A stretch of DNA of 64,000 bases, taken from contig CM034127.1 of assembly GCA_019914995.1 (NCBI GenBank), forward strand, positions 3,596,001-3,660,000. Reading direction: 5' to 3'. The notes below the pieces were generated by a model that did not search any database, had not been told where the DNA came from, and was given only the letters and a program-made list of their open reading frames with translations. This document shows, one piece after another, positions 10,184 through 23,387 of this stretch. Source of the stretch: Acanthochlamys bracteata (Eukaryota > Streptophyta > Magnoliopsida > Pandanales > Velloziaceae). A program made the position numbers and the translations under genes. Position 1 is the stretch's first letter. Each line of letters begins with the position of its first letter.

Positions 10184-12870
10184 TCAAGCAACATGAGTTT
10201 GCCCAATAATAGCTGAAATTTCGGTGTAGGAGTGTGCCTTTGTAAAGAAATCTGTTAGTTGATCAGTAGAAGTCACATGTGGTAAGGAAATAGTGCCTGA
10301 TAGAAAATGTTTACGAACAAAATGACAATCAATCTCAATATGTTTCGTCCGTTCATGAAAAACTGGATTGCTCGCAATTTGAATAGCACTTCGATTGTCA
10401 CAGTATAAAGGTGTAGATCCTGTAAATATAATACCCATATCGGACAGCAATCTACGCACATGAATAATCTTTCTAGTAGTAACAGCCATAACTCTATACT
10501 CTGCTTCTGTAGAAGAACATGCAACTACTGCCTGTTTCTTACTACGCCACGAGATCAACGAGTCACCAAAAAATAAACAGAAACCTGTAGTAGATCTTCT
10601 GGTGGTTGGATCACCTACCCAGTCTGCATCTGAAAAGGCTCGAAGCTCCAAATTTGATGTAGAAGACATAAAAAGTGAGCGAGTAATCGTACCTCGAAGA
10701 TATCTGAGAATTCGCAGTAAAGCACTATAATGTACTGATCGAGGTGCAGAGACAAACCGACTGACAATACTAACTGCATGAGAAATATCTGATTTCGTTA
10801 CACAAAGATATACAAGATGACCAACTAATCGCCTGTACCGACTAGGATCTGTGAGAGCCTCATCATCAGTGAGACGAAGCTTCACATGAAGTTCCATAGG
10901 AGTGTCAACTGTCTTACTATCCGATATATCTGCTGATCCAATAATATTTGAGGCATACTTTTGTTGAGAAATAAGAATATCTCTATCATCCTGAGCAATC
11001 TCCAATTCAAAAAAATAACGTAAATGACCAAGATCTTTCATCTGAAATTGCTGACAGAGATGTCTTTGAGTTGCTGCTATTCCTGCTGAATCATCTCCTG
11101 TTATAATCATATTATGTACATATAACAACAGAAGTACCCTCTCTGCGGTGAGGATCGTACAAATAAGGAATGATCCTGAGAACTCTGCTGAAAATCTGCT
11201 TCTATAATGGCTCGTCTAAAACACTCAAACCAAGCTCTAGGAACCTATTTGAGTTCATAAATAGCACGACGAAGCCAACATACATGACCTGGTAGTGTAG
11301 AGAGACCTGGAGGAGGTTGCATATAAATAATCTCGAATAAAGTACCATGAAGAAATGCATTCTTCACGTCCATCTGATGAAAAGGCCACCGACGTACTGC
11401 AGCAACATCTAATAAAATACGAACTGTGGTTATCTGAGCTACAAGAGCAAATGTCTCATCATAATCAATTCCATGCTCCTGAGTAAATCTTCGAGCAACA
11501 AGACGAGCCTTATGCCGCTCAATAGATCCGTCGGGTTTATATTTTATTTTGAAAATTCATTTACAACTAATAGTCTGAGCTCCCTCTGAAAGTGGGACAA
11601 CATCCCAAGTATATGTCTCCTAAAAAGCATGAAACTCCTCTGCTATAGTCTTCTTCCATTCAGGATACTGTATGCTTCTTGATAAGAACTGGGCTCTCAA
11701 GTAGTGTGTATAGAAATAAGAAAAGAATAATATGGAGAATAAGAGGACAATGTGGCAAAGCCGAACCTATATGGTGGACCAGAACAATCTGGAGTAAACC
11801 GATCAAATGGTCTGTGAACTCGTTGTGACTAACGAATATGTGGTGGTTGAGGTGGATGTGAGGGTGGTGATGAAGGTGAAGATAATGAACTCGAAGTAGA
11901 AGAAGAATATGAAGGATTCTAATGTGCCATTGTCGGAACTATCGTAGAAGGAACTGTACTATTAGAAGAAAATAAATGAGTTGGATCAATGGAGACACTA
12001 GAACACTGAGTAGATGATGTAGAAATAAATTTGAAATAAATTTTTAAGTCGAGATTCAGAAATATGACCCAAACGTCTATGCCACAAATCAGTAGTAGAT
12101 GAAATAACAGCAGCACAACTAATAGTGAAAGGATTAGATAAAGAAATATGAAGATATTCTAAATATTAGAGTCGTTTCTTTCTACGAGCACAACCAATCG
12201 TTTGGCCAGTATGATCCTTTACATTGCAGGTAATAGAATCAAAAGTAACAATGAATCCACTCTCGCAAAAGCTACTGATAAATATAAGATTAAAAGTAAT
12301 GCTTGGAACATGTAGGACAAATGGTAAAGTTAGAGTATCTGAAATAAGACATCCAGATTTGGTAATGAGTAACTGAGAACCATCGGCTGTATGTAGGGAT
12401 GGAAAATGTGATGGCAAAGATATAGTTTTGGATAATAAAGACTCATTCGAAGTCATATAATGAGAAGCACCAGAATCTAATATCCAAAAAGAAGACATAC
12501 CTGGAGAGGCAGAAAAAGCAGATATAAAAGAGCCAACAAATAATAACTGTTGTTGAAGCTAGAGCTCTAGTTGAGTAAGACGATACTTAATATCTGAAAA
12601 GTCATGAGAGATTTGATGAGTTGCCAGTGCACTATCAACGATATGTGCTTGAGGATTTTGAGAGCAATTTGAAGAAAAAAAACATTTCGTCTTTATTTGC
12701 TCTCGATATTGTAAAAATAAATGTGGATAAAGTTGAAAATAACTGCCACAATATGACCAGACTTGCGACAATGAGAACAAAAAATGATCATGTTGATTAC
12801 AGACTAGACCGAAAAAAAATTTTAAATTTGATGAAAAAAAATTTAAATTAAAAATTGAGAAAATTCTCAA
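10184..12870 (-). pseudogene. Copia gag-pol remnant without integrase core
   Basis: Minus-strand pieces in order: a gag zinc knuckle with the last Cys lost (CSHCRKSGH, near 12765-12800); aspartic protease with DSGASHYM (12166-12498); a GAG-pre-integrase motif LWHRRLGHISESRLK (about 12035-12090); the Ser/Pro linker; reverse transcriptase (about 11130-11690, in several frames with stops); then RT end plus RNase H as one open stretch (10184-11128) with AFSDADWVGDP and STEAEYRVMA. The integrase DDE core between 12030 and 11940 is absent. The RT active-site YVDD box reads YVHN. The element cannot be autonomous. Confidence 0.9.
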
Positions 12871-12879
12871 GATCGAATG

Positions 12880-12891
12880 GCTCTGATACTA
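12880..12891 (-). other. tRNA-iMet primer-binding site
   Basis: The minus strand reads TAGTATCAGAGC directly after the 5' LTR. This matches the initiator-Met tRNA complement TGGTATCAGAGC with one change, the standard primer site of plant copia elements. Confidence 0.85.
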
Positions 12892-13083
12892 TGAAACGAA
12901 TTGAGAGAAAAGAAAATATAATAAAATTGATGATAATAGTTGATGATAAGTTTACATTCAATAGCTACATATATATAGCTAATCATAAGAGTCTAATTAA
13001 TAAACATAATCAATATGGGACTAAATTAATACTAAACGGGCCAAAATAAGATGAGTCTATATATAAATTCACATAATCTAACA
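12892..13083 (-). repeat. Right LTR (5' LTR of the copia element)
   Basis: A 192-bp partner of 9969-10160, beginning TGAAACG and ending TCTAACA on the plus strand and followed by AAATG, the probable target duplication. Confidence 0.93.
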
Positions 13084-13088
13084 AAATG

Positions 13089-14540
13089 CATATAACTTAA
13101 TATGATGTGTCAGCAAGATCAACATCAAACTAATTACTATTAGGTTAAGTTGACCAAAGAAAAAAAATCAAGCTACTTATCAAACTCAGAAATTTCTTTC
13201 TGAATCATTAATTATTATTTATGCATCTGTTTCTTTCTTGTTTTCTCATTAGTGATGACAATTATTAGTGAATAGTCACATATAAGTTCATGATATATTT
13301 TTATTTTACTATATAAGATTATAAACTCCTCTTTCATTATCTATAAGTTCTATTTTCTAATATAGTATCCAGTTGTGTATAGGCTATTCTCAGATCTTCG
13401 ATCAACTCATATTTGGCCAACTTCAACTTTTTTATTGTTTACTTTGGTATTTAGAGCATATTTTAGTTTTTAGAATTTCATATTCTCTCTCCATATTTTA
13501 AATTCGGAGCACATTAAGTATTTTTAATTATCATTCCAAATTGTATTTTTATTTAAGTACCAAATTTCACTCTCACCTAAATTTTATTCCAAAGTTTAGT
13601 CAATATGTTTTAGTTGTTATTTCGAATTCTATTTTCAACAAATTTTGCTTTTTAACAAACTATATTTTTATGGAACTCATTTTAACGAAACTCCACACCG
13701 AACTACCTTACCGTGTCACTTAGCGTTTCAAACGCAGCTTATCCATTTTTCCCTATTTTATGTTTTTCAATACATATTTTATAAGTATATAAAAATTTAT
13801 TTAAAAATTTAGAAAATATAGAAAATTTTATGGGGTGAGATCTTTTTATTGTATTATTTTTTTGAAAGTAAAAAAATAAAGCTTGTTTTTCAAAAAAAAT
13901 AAAAATATCTTTCATTTTAGAAAAATTCTATTTCATAAGCACTCTCAAATGCACCCTTAGTTCGACGTTTTCCATTTTGTGCTGCAAAATTCTCCCATTT
14001 TGTTTTTGCTTCATGGTTTGGCATTCTACGAATTATTTTAAAAAGAAACTCCACTTGTTGCTAGAGAAACAACATCAGAACAAAATTACTTGAAACAAAT
14101 AGCTGCTAATGAAAAGGAGATTTGAAGCAGCACTACTAGCATGATCACGTTGATCGTGAGTTGCAAACCTTCACTATTTGCTCATCAAGGATGATAGGGA
14201 GTGTTATCTTTACGATTATCTGCTCGAGAAATGGAGGCAATGATTAATTGATTAGTGTATGAAAGGAATCCAAAATCTGTACACTTGCGACACGTTTCAG
14301 TTCTCTAAACTTCACGTTTATCTCTCCAAATTTTAAATTGGAACCATGATTCCGTTAATATTTCAAACTTCACTTCTAATTGCATACTAAACATCACTTT
14401 CATCAAAATTTCACTCTAAATATTACTTTACTTATTTCAATTATTACTCCAAATTTTGTTTCTACCGAAGTTTACTTTTCATCACACTTACTTTTTCATT
14501 AAATTCTATTTCTGCTTAATTCACTTACTTTTTCATTAAC
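13089..14540. other. Intergenic spacer
   Basis: AT-rich spacer holding one MITE (13723-13956). Stretches near 13450-13700 and 14310-14530 consist of related CACTTCAAATTTCACTCTAAAT-like wording, probably another decayed AT-rich repeat. No gene is seen. Confidence 0.5.
13723..13956 (+). mobile_element. Tourist-like MITE, family B, copy 1
   Basis: A 234-bp AT-rich element flanked by TTA on both sides (13720-13722 and 13957-13959), the PIF/Harbinger target site. The left end starts GCGTTTCAAACGC; the right end, reversed, starts GGGTGCATTTGAG, giving an imperfect inverted terminus. The interior matches 34216-34405 and, reversed, 39720-39930. No transposase is present. Confidence 0.55.
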
Positions 14541-14843
14541 TCAGCTGTTACTGTTGGGATTTTGCATGCAGATTGCAGAAGTAAAACAATGTTCAGGTGT
14601 TATGAACCTCAATACTCCATACATTTATTTACGTAGGGAAAATCCATCCTCACCTTTCTGATACCGACTCCATGAACTTTCTAGGCCAACTTTTGTAAAT
14701 GAGTCAGCATAAACCACACTGAAAATCTTCGGCAGATTCTTTCAGGAATAGCGATAAGACCACGTAACAAACTCTTGTATACCTCAAGGGTGTAGAGCAT
14801 CACCACGCTGATCAAGGGTGCAAGCATGCTTTGTATATATACT
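14541..14843 (-). other. 3' flank / 3' UTR of the MRL1 gene
   Basis: The stretch follows the MRL1 stop codon on the minus strand and carries no separate gene. It probably includes the 3' UTR; no single polyadenylation signal stands out. Confidence 0.5.
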
Positions 14844-17800
14844 TCAAGGGAAAAGATAGTTGCTGCTGCGGATACTACGCTGTTGATCTGCAATTCCTTT
14901 GCCTAAACGTGCTTCAATTGGATACATCCGTGTAGGCCTTCCACCAAGCGAGGGCCCATCTAGATTAGGCTTAAACCATCTTCGCAAAGTTAGACCGTTA
15001 ATTCTTATCTTACCATATGATTCATCACCATGGTAGGGAAGACCCAACCTTCTGAGCAATGAACCAACAGCTTGACCAACCCTGCAGTTTATTAGATCCA
15101 GTTAGGAGCATATCTAGGTAAAGCAATTAGATTGCAACAGCCGGCAGAAGTTAAAGTAAATATTTTGTATTCCAACAGATATGTACATGTAACAGGATTA
15201 GTGTCTGCAGAAAATGCTATGCCAAATGTTATGAGAAATAAAACAAACATGATAACTGCTGATGTCATGTACTTCTATTTCAACAGGAGGAAACTGAAAC
15301 GGTTACAATATGTTTCCAGAAGCAACTGAGTTAACCTGCAGAAGTTGAATGGATCATGCATATTTGTGCTGTTTGTATGAAACTATATCCACCAAAAATC
15401 TGCGTGTTTTCAAATACAGTTGACACAAGCATAGACTTACATAAGCTTGGTAAAAGCAATAATCCGTATATGCACGGCACAGCTGTTTCGGTGATTAGAA
15501 AAGAGAGGCATGCCCCATTTTTAAAGATGAATAGATAATCTTAATCAAAGATCAAGTAAAGGTGTCTACGAAAGGAAATACTGCATAAATGAGTCCCTTT
15601 TGCAGATAATTTGGAATATCTACTAGAAAGTTTTCTTTACCTTCCTACAAGATTGATAGTTCTTTCTGCTTTGTCAGATGTGATCCTTTTCTTCTCGGTA
15701 GGCAACAAAATTATTATATTGGGTAACCTTGCACCTGTTCATGACAAGCAACTATTAAGAAACAAAAATTGGCAAATCATATCAAACTGCCAAGTACCAA
15801 GTGTTCAGTAACTTATTCCCCGAGGTATTTTCATTATTGCTTTAGAATATTATGTTATATCAAAAGCTCCCTGAGAGAAATCATCCTTTTTTTATGTGAA
15901 AGAATATTACCAGCAGCAAGACGATGCTTCAAACCTTTCAAAATTGTCAAAATATAGACCTGTAAAATTTCAAACAATGATTTTAGTTTAAATCCCTAAA
16001 ATGTTTTACTGTATAAGCATAACATGCTTGCAGGTAGAAATAAACAATTCTTTTGATATAACTATACCTCAACAGTATGGATCTGCAACTTTCTTGCATC
16101 GATTGTGACTGGACTTTCTTTGAAAGAAACACGTGGGATGACTCCTAGTGACACAGCTTCCTACATAAAGGTACTTTAGTATTTTACATGTAATAGTTCG
16201 TTAATAAAATAAATAAGCCAGAATCTGATTACTCGCTGACCTCAAGTACAGAAAAGGAGCGTATGTCATATTCTCCAAAACCATCTAATAGGGAAGATAT
16301 ATTTAACTTTCTAGAAGCATCCAAACTTATTCCCAAGTTTTCAATAAATCTTCCCCTTAGTATGGCATCATTGGGAAATTTCAAGCACCCTAAAACTTGT
16401 GAGAAAACCTCAATTGAAGGTATCACACCAGCTGAAATCGTCTCTCGGTAGGTTGTTATTGCTCGTGATGTCCTGCCAAGTCAGTAATGCATTGGTAGTA
16501 AGGCAGGCACTAGACATTTGTTAATGTATATACAGTTCATACATTTTAATAATAATTTATTTGACGCATGGATGGATAGGACGGCTAAGTAGTAGAAGTT
16601 AATTCCAGTACATGTTATTTAAATGTGCATGAGCATTTAAAATTAAATTTCTATATATAGGAAGGCCAATTTCTGATAGTGCTATTTTCCTGTTATAGAA
16701 GGACTCCGGATCTGCATGAGTACCTTAAAATGAACTTGATGGAACATCTACCAGTCATGAAGGTAAAAGAAAACAAACAAAAATCATGGAAGACCTATAC
16801 AAAAATTTTACCAGTGCTCTACTACGAAGTATTAGTAATAACATTACGAAATCTCTGCACTTTTTACCAGATACGTCAATCAATTCATGCTAACTACAGG
16901 TACTGTAACAATGATGCTCAAGATAAATGCTCATGATAAATTAAAGGGCATATTGTAGATTACACCAATAAGAATTATTATAAGACAATAGCAAAAGAAT
17001 AAAAGAATATGCCCACCATTGACTGTCAATATGTGGTCTTCCACCATTAAACGAAACAATTGAGTCACCAAGCAATTTAGTCTTTTCGAAACTCCAGAGA
17101 CAAAGGCCTAGGACAATGGTAGCAAATCACACAGTCATAGGAAATATTTGGGGTCACATATCATTGTAGTACAGGAAAATGATTATGCAGTATGAACAAT
17201 CGTGCATCTAAGTTAATTAACCTACCAGTCAAGCATCTACACATGATTAGGTTAGGAAGAACTCCATCTCCTTTTGCTTCTTGGAATAAGCTGACTCCAA
17301 ATTCTGCTTCATGCTTCCTTAAACCAACAAGAAGGAAAAATAAGATTAGCTTGTTATTTACAATAAACAAAAAATCAAAACAAGCAAAGGCTCCATGCGT
17401 TTACTTTTCACACGCGACTAGGAGGACAGAATATGTGATGATATTTGGCTGTACACCTATTTCTTTCATCTCATGAAGAACTTCAATGGACTTCACCAAC
17501 TGGTCACTCTCACCTGAAATATGTGCTTTCAACTGTCAGTATATGAAGGTGCAAAGGGCAATGTTCACTGTCATATCAAGATGATATCTACTCAAATTAT
17601 ACTGCTGTGAACTAGAAATTTCAACTGTCAAACATACAAACAAAAACCATATAGTATTTTGAACATCATATAGAATATCTGAAAGCGTATAGGAAATGGC
17701 GGACACTTAAGGAACAAGACCTTCTAGATTTACTATTAACTGAAGTATTTAAGCAACAAATTAGACGGGCCTAACAACAGATGTTTCATGAAAAGAAAGT

Positions 17801-20800
17801 TCAACCAGGAAATGTTAAGATACACAGTAAACAATGTTTTAACTTAAGGTGAGATATAGGGAAAGATGCAGTAGAATAGGAAATAAGTTTTGAAACTGGA
17901 ACGAATTCTTCTTCTTGAAGGATCAACAGTAAGACAGAGCTCTATGCATATGATAGAAGTGTTAGCAACTTATAATTGGTCAATACACTTAAAACGAAAG
18001 AAAATGTTTGATGAGGATAAGAGTAGTACACAGGACAGTCACCAACGCATTCAAAGTTGAAACTGTTGGAAGTAACTTGATCGCCTTGATACTCTCATAC
18101 AACTTTACTGCTTTCTGCCAATCTTTTGCCTGGAAGAGGTAAATGAGTAAGCCAAAGAAATTATAAGGCAAATAGGATAACAGCCTGCAAATTCCCTAAA
18201 GAATAACCATCTAATCATATCTATTAAAGCATCATTGAACACATATCATCTTGTTTTTGCTTTAACAATGGACAAGAGTTAATGCTAAATCCAAATTTTA
18301 CCACACAAAGGAATTCGTGATAAGAAATGAAATCAGTCACCAATGAAGGGATGTACATTGCAACATGCTCCCATTAAAGAGCTATATGCCACATTGCCAA
18401 GCGACATTCCTTTCCTTTTAGCATTCTGCAGAATTTCAAAAGCAGATTCTGTGTTCCCAGCATGACCGGCAACATCAATTAGTGTGCTTAGAAACATCTG
18501 CATAGATCCAGCATGAAACATTAAGATTTATGTTCAACAAAAAAAATGAACATATGCAAGGACCTCATCGAGAAGGCCAATAACCTGTAGGCCTGCAACA
18601 ATTTCTTTTATAAGAGAACAGCTAATCGAAAATATAGAAAACCATCATTCTCTAGGTACTTTGCCAAACCGCTAATCTTATTATTCAAACTAAAGGAAAT
18701 CCAACCTTTTCAGTTAGTTAAATGAAAGTGCTAATAATAAAATGAATGTGCACATTTTTCAATTTAAATAATACTACAGTAAACTGAACGTGATCCTGGA
18801 TAAGGTATGTAAGCCTAAGTTCAATCCTGGGTAAAATTTACCTCATCAGGTAAGATGCCTTTGCTGGTCATGTCCTTGTATATCCTGAACGCAAAGTTCA
18901 AATCCCTTGTCTGACTGCAACTGCTGACAGCAATTGTATACACATCTGTGGTTCCCTTTATCTTATATTTATCAAGCATTTCATATACCTCAGGAACTCG
19001 ATCAGCCTGAAGGATGAGCGAATCTATGTGTCACTTTCCCAGATACTACTAGCTATCTGGATATGGAATCCTCGACCATACAAATGCTGAAGCGATCAAA
19101 ATGCATAGCAAATACCTGGCCGGCCTGGATGCAAGTTTTCATTAATGCACCGACAGTAACATGATCAGGCTGTATAGGTTTTGGCTCTGCCATCATCTCT
19201 GCTAAAACATCAAAAGCACGGTCGAATGCTCCAGATTGACCACATGCACTGATAAGTGCATTGAATATAACTCCATCTGGTTGCACTTTCTACTGAACAC
19301 ATGTATCTCTTAGTTTAGAAGATCTAAAAACAACAGAAGAGACATACCAGTTTACTGTAAAAACTCTAACAAAACTAATCTGAGAAAAAAACAAAGGCCT
19401 CTAACATTTTTTCTCCAGCTATTCAGATACCTTAGAACTCATAATTCCATAAGCACCAAATGCTTTGGCCACTTGTCCTGCTCTGGCACATCCATCAATT
19501 AGTGAACCATATGTGTTAACAGTTGGCTCAACTCCAGCATTTACCATTTCATGAAATACCTGGAACACAATTTCTCAGCTGCTTGATTTATATGTTAATG
19601 TCCAAACAGAAACATCAGTAATCTTCCATTGCAAACCAATACTCAAGTACAAGTTCATAGCAGGTTGTAACAAGAACCAAGCCTAAACCATTACGAGGGG
19701 TGTCAACATTGATCAAATCAGAGTACTAATTAATAGTTGAAGTTATGCAATTTGTGCCATGGTCCTGCAAACAGCGAATGATGCTAATGTCATATAATGG
19801 TGTTTCTCATAATTGTGTTGCAAACAATAATTTATACCGACCATGTCCTATATCTGACAATAACATAGTTGATCGAAACTAAGGCATGTCAGACATTTCC
19901 TAGAATAAGGAAACCCCAGCCTTCATCCCAGGGTCAGTTACTCCAGTAATTACAAGCGATTTGACTTTAGAGAACTCTAGTAAAGTCACATATCCTAAGA
20001 GGTGCTTCACAAGCCTATGTTTCATGTTTTGGAACTACCCCAACCTAGATCCCTGATCTAACTCCAGTTTGTTATGCACCAAACTTTCTCTAAATGCACT
20101 CAATTCTAAGCTTACTATTTTAGGTTTCCGACAAATCTAACATGAGATCCACATTGCTACAAAGATGCTTACATGCTGTGGGGCCCTACTTTATTGCCTA
20201 GGAGAACAAAGGCTCCCATGGCAAATTGCATTTTCAAAGTCACAGTTCATTTATATGCATGAGAAACATAATACTTTCCAAGGTCGAGCACATACTACTT
20301 CAACAGGGCATAAGAGCATACTGTTGCATGCTGCAATTTCCAAAGGTTTTATATAACTTGCCAGATACAAAGATCAAGGACAAATGCAAAAATGAGAAAA
20401 TCATGATAACAAAAGAATAAGTTAACATACTTCAAACATAGCATCAACTTTCCCGCTTTTACCACATGTGGATATAAGTGTAGTATAAAGTTTACAATCA
20501 GGAAGGAGTCCAGCTTCCTTGACTAGTAGCATGACCTCGAAAGCTCCTACACCACCGCTCCTCTTTAGGCATTCAAGCCATAGCATCAGCAATTCAACAT
20601 GCTATAGAATAGACTAAAATTGCATTACCTTCAAAATCTTGTGCATGTGCACACACATTCAGAAGCACGTTGAAAGTGCTAATTGTAGGGTTTTTTATCA
20701 ACTTAACAAATCGAAAAGCATCCTTTACTGCCTTTTGATCCTTGCAAGCCTTCAGAAACTTCGAATGAGAAATCTGTGTTTTTTAGAAAATTAATGAGCT

Positions 20801-23387
20801 GAAGAAAAAGAAATCAACAAGCACCAAATATAAAACAACATACAAGATGAGCAATGTAAATCACCTTTTCCATGTCCAATATACCCTTTCTCTGCATTTC
20901 TTCAAGAATGTCTGTACAGTCACTTAACCTATTGAGTCCATATATCATGTTAGACAGCCATTCAGAAAATAAGAAGTACACAAATGCAAGTGCCAGCACA
21001 TGTATATAGGGAAAGGAAACAGGTCCAGCTAGTTCATGAGCTAGTTGGAGATGAGCTACCACATTCCCAAGGGTAATTTGATAAATCCTAGTAGTTTAGC
21101 GTGAATTGATGAAGTCTGATGTATTTCAGGATAGACTGTTCAATCAATAGTTGTCCATGTCCGACAAGTTGCAATGAGGAAAATATCTGAAGCCACACTG
21201 CAGAGGCAGAAAAATAATCAAACCTTGAATCTTGCAACAACTGATTATACGCTCTGGCATAAGCAGGACGAACATCTGTAATATTCCCATTTGGAAAAGC
21301 TTTTATAGATGGTTGCATGGTGCTGCTAGTATAAGCTATACTCTGTCCAATATCTTTTGTGAAGCTGTGTGTTATCACTGATTGTCGGTATCTGCCAGGA
21401 CTTCCTTGGAAAGATGCAACAGGAAAACGTCTATTTGTATACTCTGTAAATAAAACAGACTAGCAATAAGTAAGTAAAAGTCCAGAAGTATACTTAAACC
21501 AAAGAATAAAGTCCGGAGCCATAATGCATACACTATGTAATTGAATTATATAAAAAAAATAATTAAGCAAAGTGAAAAAGAAATAGTCCACTTCAGCATA
21601 GAAGCTTGATCCTAAGCCTAATTATGGTACAAGTGCTTCAGAATGTAACCTGATGCAGGAGGAATAGCTTTTGCAGAAGCCTTAGAAACCATTGCAGAAT
21701 GGCTTAGCTGGCAGCAATTTCCACTTCTAAACTGGAGACTACCATAAGTAAGTTTCATGTCATCATTTGGAGCATTTAGTAAGTCATTTTGAGCAACTAT
21801 CTTCATAATAAATAATTACCTCATTCTTATGGTGCTTGTGAAGTCCATTTCGCCTCACACCCAGAAGTTCACCTACACAAATTGTATCAAGTGCTAGTTT
21901 TGTGTCCCGTTGCAGTTCTGCTGCTTCTGCATATACTTTATCAGCACTACCAGTGGAGCCATTGTGTGTAACATCAATAGTAGATTTATGGTGTGAATTC
22001 CAATGTATTTCATAGCTGCAGCTCTCAGGACTTTCTGAAGATCCTTGATGCTTCAAGAATATCGCATCATTAAAATCCAAATCTCCTTCCTCAAAAAATC
22101 TGTTGTGGTTGCCTGTCATGGTATTTCTATCCCCCTTAAGCAGGCTCACAAGGCTGCATCCAAAACCTCCGTCTTCTGTGATATCAGCACCTTGTTTCAA
22201 GAGCTTGAAGCTTCCCAAAATGTCAGACAATTCTTTATCTGAGAACTTTTGAGTCAACATAGGCAAACATTGAGCTTGGCCATATGTATGTTAAACAAAT
22301 GCAGATTTAAATTGCATTAAAATGTTTGGAAACATACGTTGAAAGAAAAGAAGATTGCTATTCCCTAGGAACAGCAAGCTTTGCCAGAGTGATCCCGAAC
22401 AAGATTGCATAAGAGGGATCCAGTACAAATTTGGAGAAGCAGTAAAATTTATCTAACGGAGTAGAATATCACTTGTGTGTAAGAATCAAAAGAGTGCGAG
22501 AAAGACAACAAGATGGAAGCCAAAATCTGGAATAAGCTAATAAGCCTTGCATTTACTAGATATGTTCAAAAGCAGATGCCATATTCTGTGTAATCTATAT
22601 GGCACATTAACAAATGTACTAAGAAAATCCTTTACGTGCAAGCTCATTATTGTAAGGTTCAGACAAGATTTAGAGTTGCTAAAACTGATTAATAGATGTT
22701 AATCGGTCCTTGAATTGGAATTGTAATTTCATGCGCACTAACTTCTTAGCAACCACTTGCACCTTTGTTTCTCCCTGTTCACTATTATTGCCTCTGTTAT
22801 GTTTCTTTCATTTTCCACCAACAGAAATGCATTAACATTCTTCAAACTAAAATTCACCTCAGGTTGAGCATAAGAACACTTGCAATGAATGTCATAACAC
22901 CATCTAGTGTCTAAAAAATCACAAACTCATCAAGAAAACTCAGTCATGAAACATACAACAATTCTCAATGAAAAACTTCAGATGAAGTTAAACATCACAA
23001 ACATACAATAATATCTAACACTAGAAACAGTAACAAAATAAAATCACTCACTTGGAAAACAACTCCCCGCCTCTTCGCATTCCAATCGATCACCTCAACA
23101 AGTCTGAGAGCAGCAATCGTAGCCACCACAGCAGAAAACAAAAACACGGAATCGAAACCGACAATCTCATGCAGCGTGCTATGTGGAGATTTATACTGGA
23201 ATCCATATTTCCTACTGTTTTTCTGACAATATTGCACGAATCCGGCTCTCCGTAACAGATGATTTCGTGAACCGAGAAATCTTCTCTCGAGGAAAGCAGG
23301 AGTATGGTGGTGAGAGGAATTAGAAGAAGGTAGATTGATTGATGAAACCAGAGTTTCTGGTGCTCTCGATGAAAGAATTAATTCCAT
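14844..23387 (-). CDS. MRL1: MRL1, chloroplast PPR protein for rbcL mRNA
   Basis: Pentatricopeptide-repeat protein; in Arabidopsis and Chlamydomonas MRL1 protects the 5' end of rbcL mRNA in plastids. Exons (high to low): 23052-23387, 21820-22274, 21650-21800, 21224-21443, 20865-20928, 20629-20773, 20431-20546, 19431-19559, 19116-19289, 18842-19006, 18357-18497, 18030-18129, 17405-17513, 17226-17317, 17017-17107, 16241-16472, 16068-16160, 15911-15959, 15641-15734, 14844-15081. From the second exon on all phases agree, giving 951 residues; with exon 1 (112 codons) the total is about 1,060, near the 1,089 of Arabidopsis. Exon 1 is Ser-rich with a hydrophobic stretch, as for a transit peptide. 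The PPR tract spans 21062-17230 (e.g. GVIFNALISACGQSGAFDRA). The C-terminal part keeps VDGFGEYD-like and LTILKGLKHRLAAG segments. The exon 1/2 junction is out of phase, so a short exon or border is missing there. Confidence 0.92.
22275..23051 (-). other. MRL1 intron 1 with an unresolved exon
   Basis: Exon 1 ends in phase 0 but exon 2 needs one leading base, so this region should hold another exon. The best open stretch is 22763-22910 between TTTTTTAG and AAAG/GTGCAAG, reading about 49 codons without a stop, but its phases fit neither neighbour. Transcript data would settle it. Confidence 0.4.

Larger units (their letters stand above)
9969..13083 (-). mobile_element. Defective Ty1/copia LTR retrotransposon
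   Basis: A 3.1-kb element read on the minus strand. It has 192-bp LTRs at both ends (TG..CA), a primer-binding site (12880-12891), a polypurine tract next to the left LTR, and decayed gag-pol between. Flanks are AGATG (9964-9968) and AAATG (13084-13088), a 5-bp target duplication with one change. Intact copia elements are about 5 kb; here the gag capsid part and the integrase core are missing. By eye the LTRs differ at about 17 of 192 positions, mostly transitions, so the insertion is old. Confidence 0.93.

Noticed and set aside
18800-18845. GTTCAATCC word as a possible tRNA or SINE B-box
   Set aside because: No matching A-box, cloverleaf or target duplication; it lies in an MRL1 intron.
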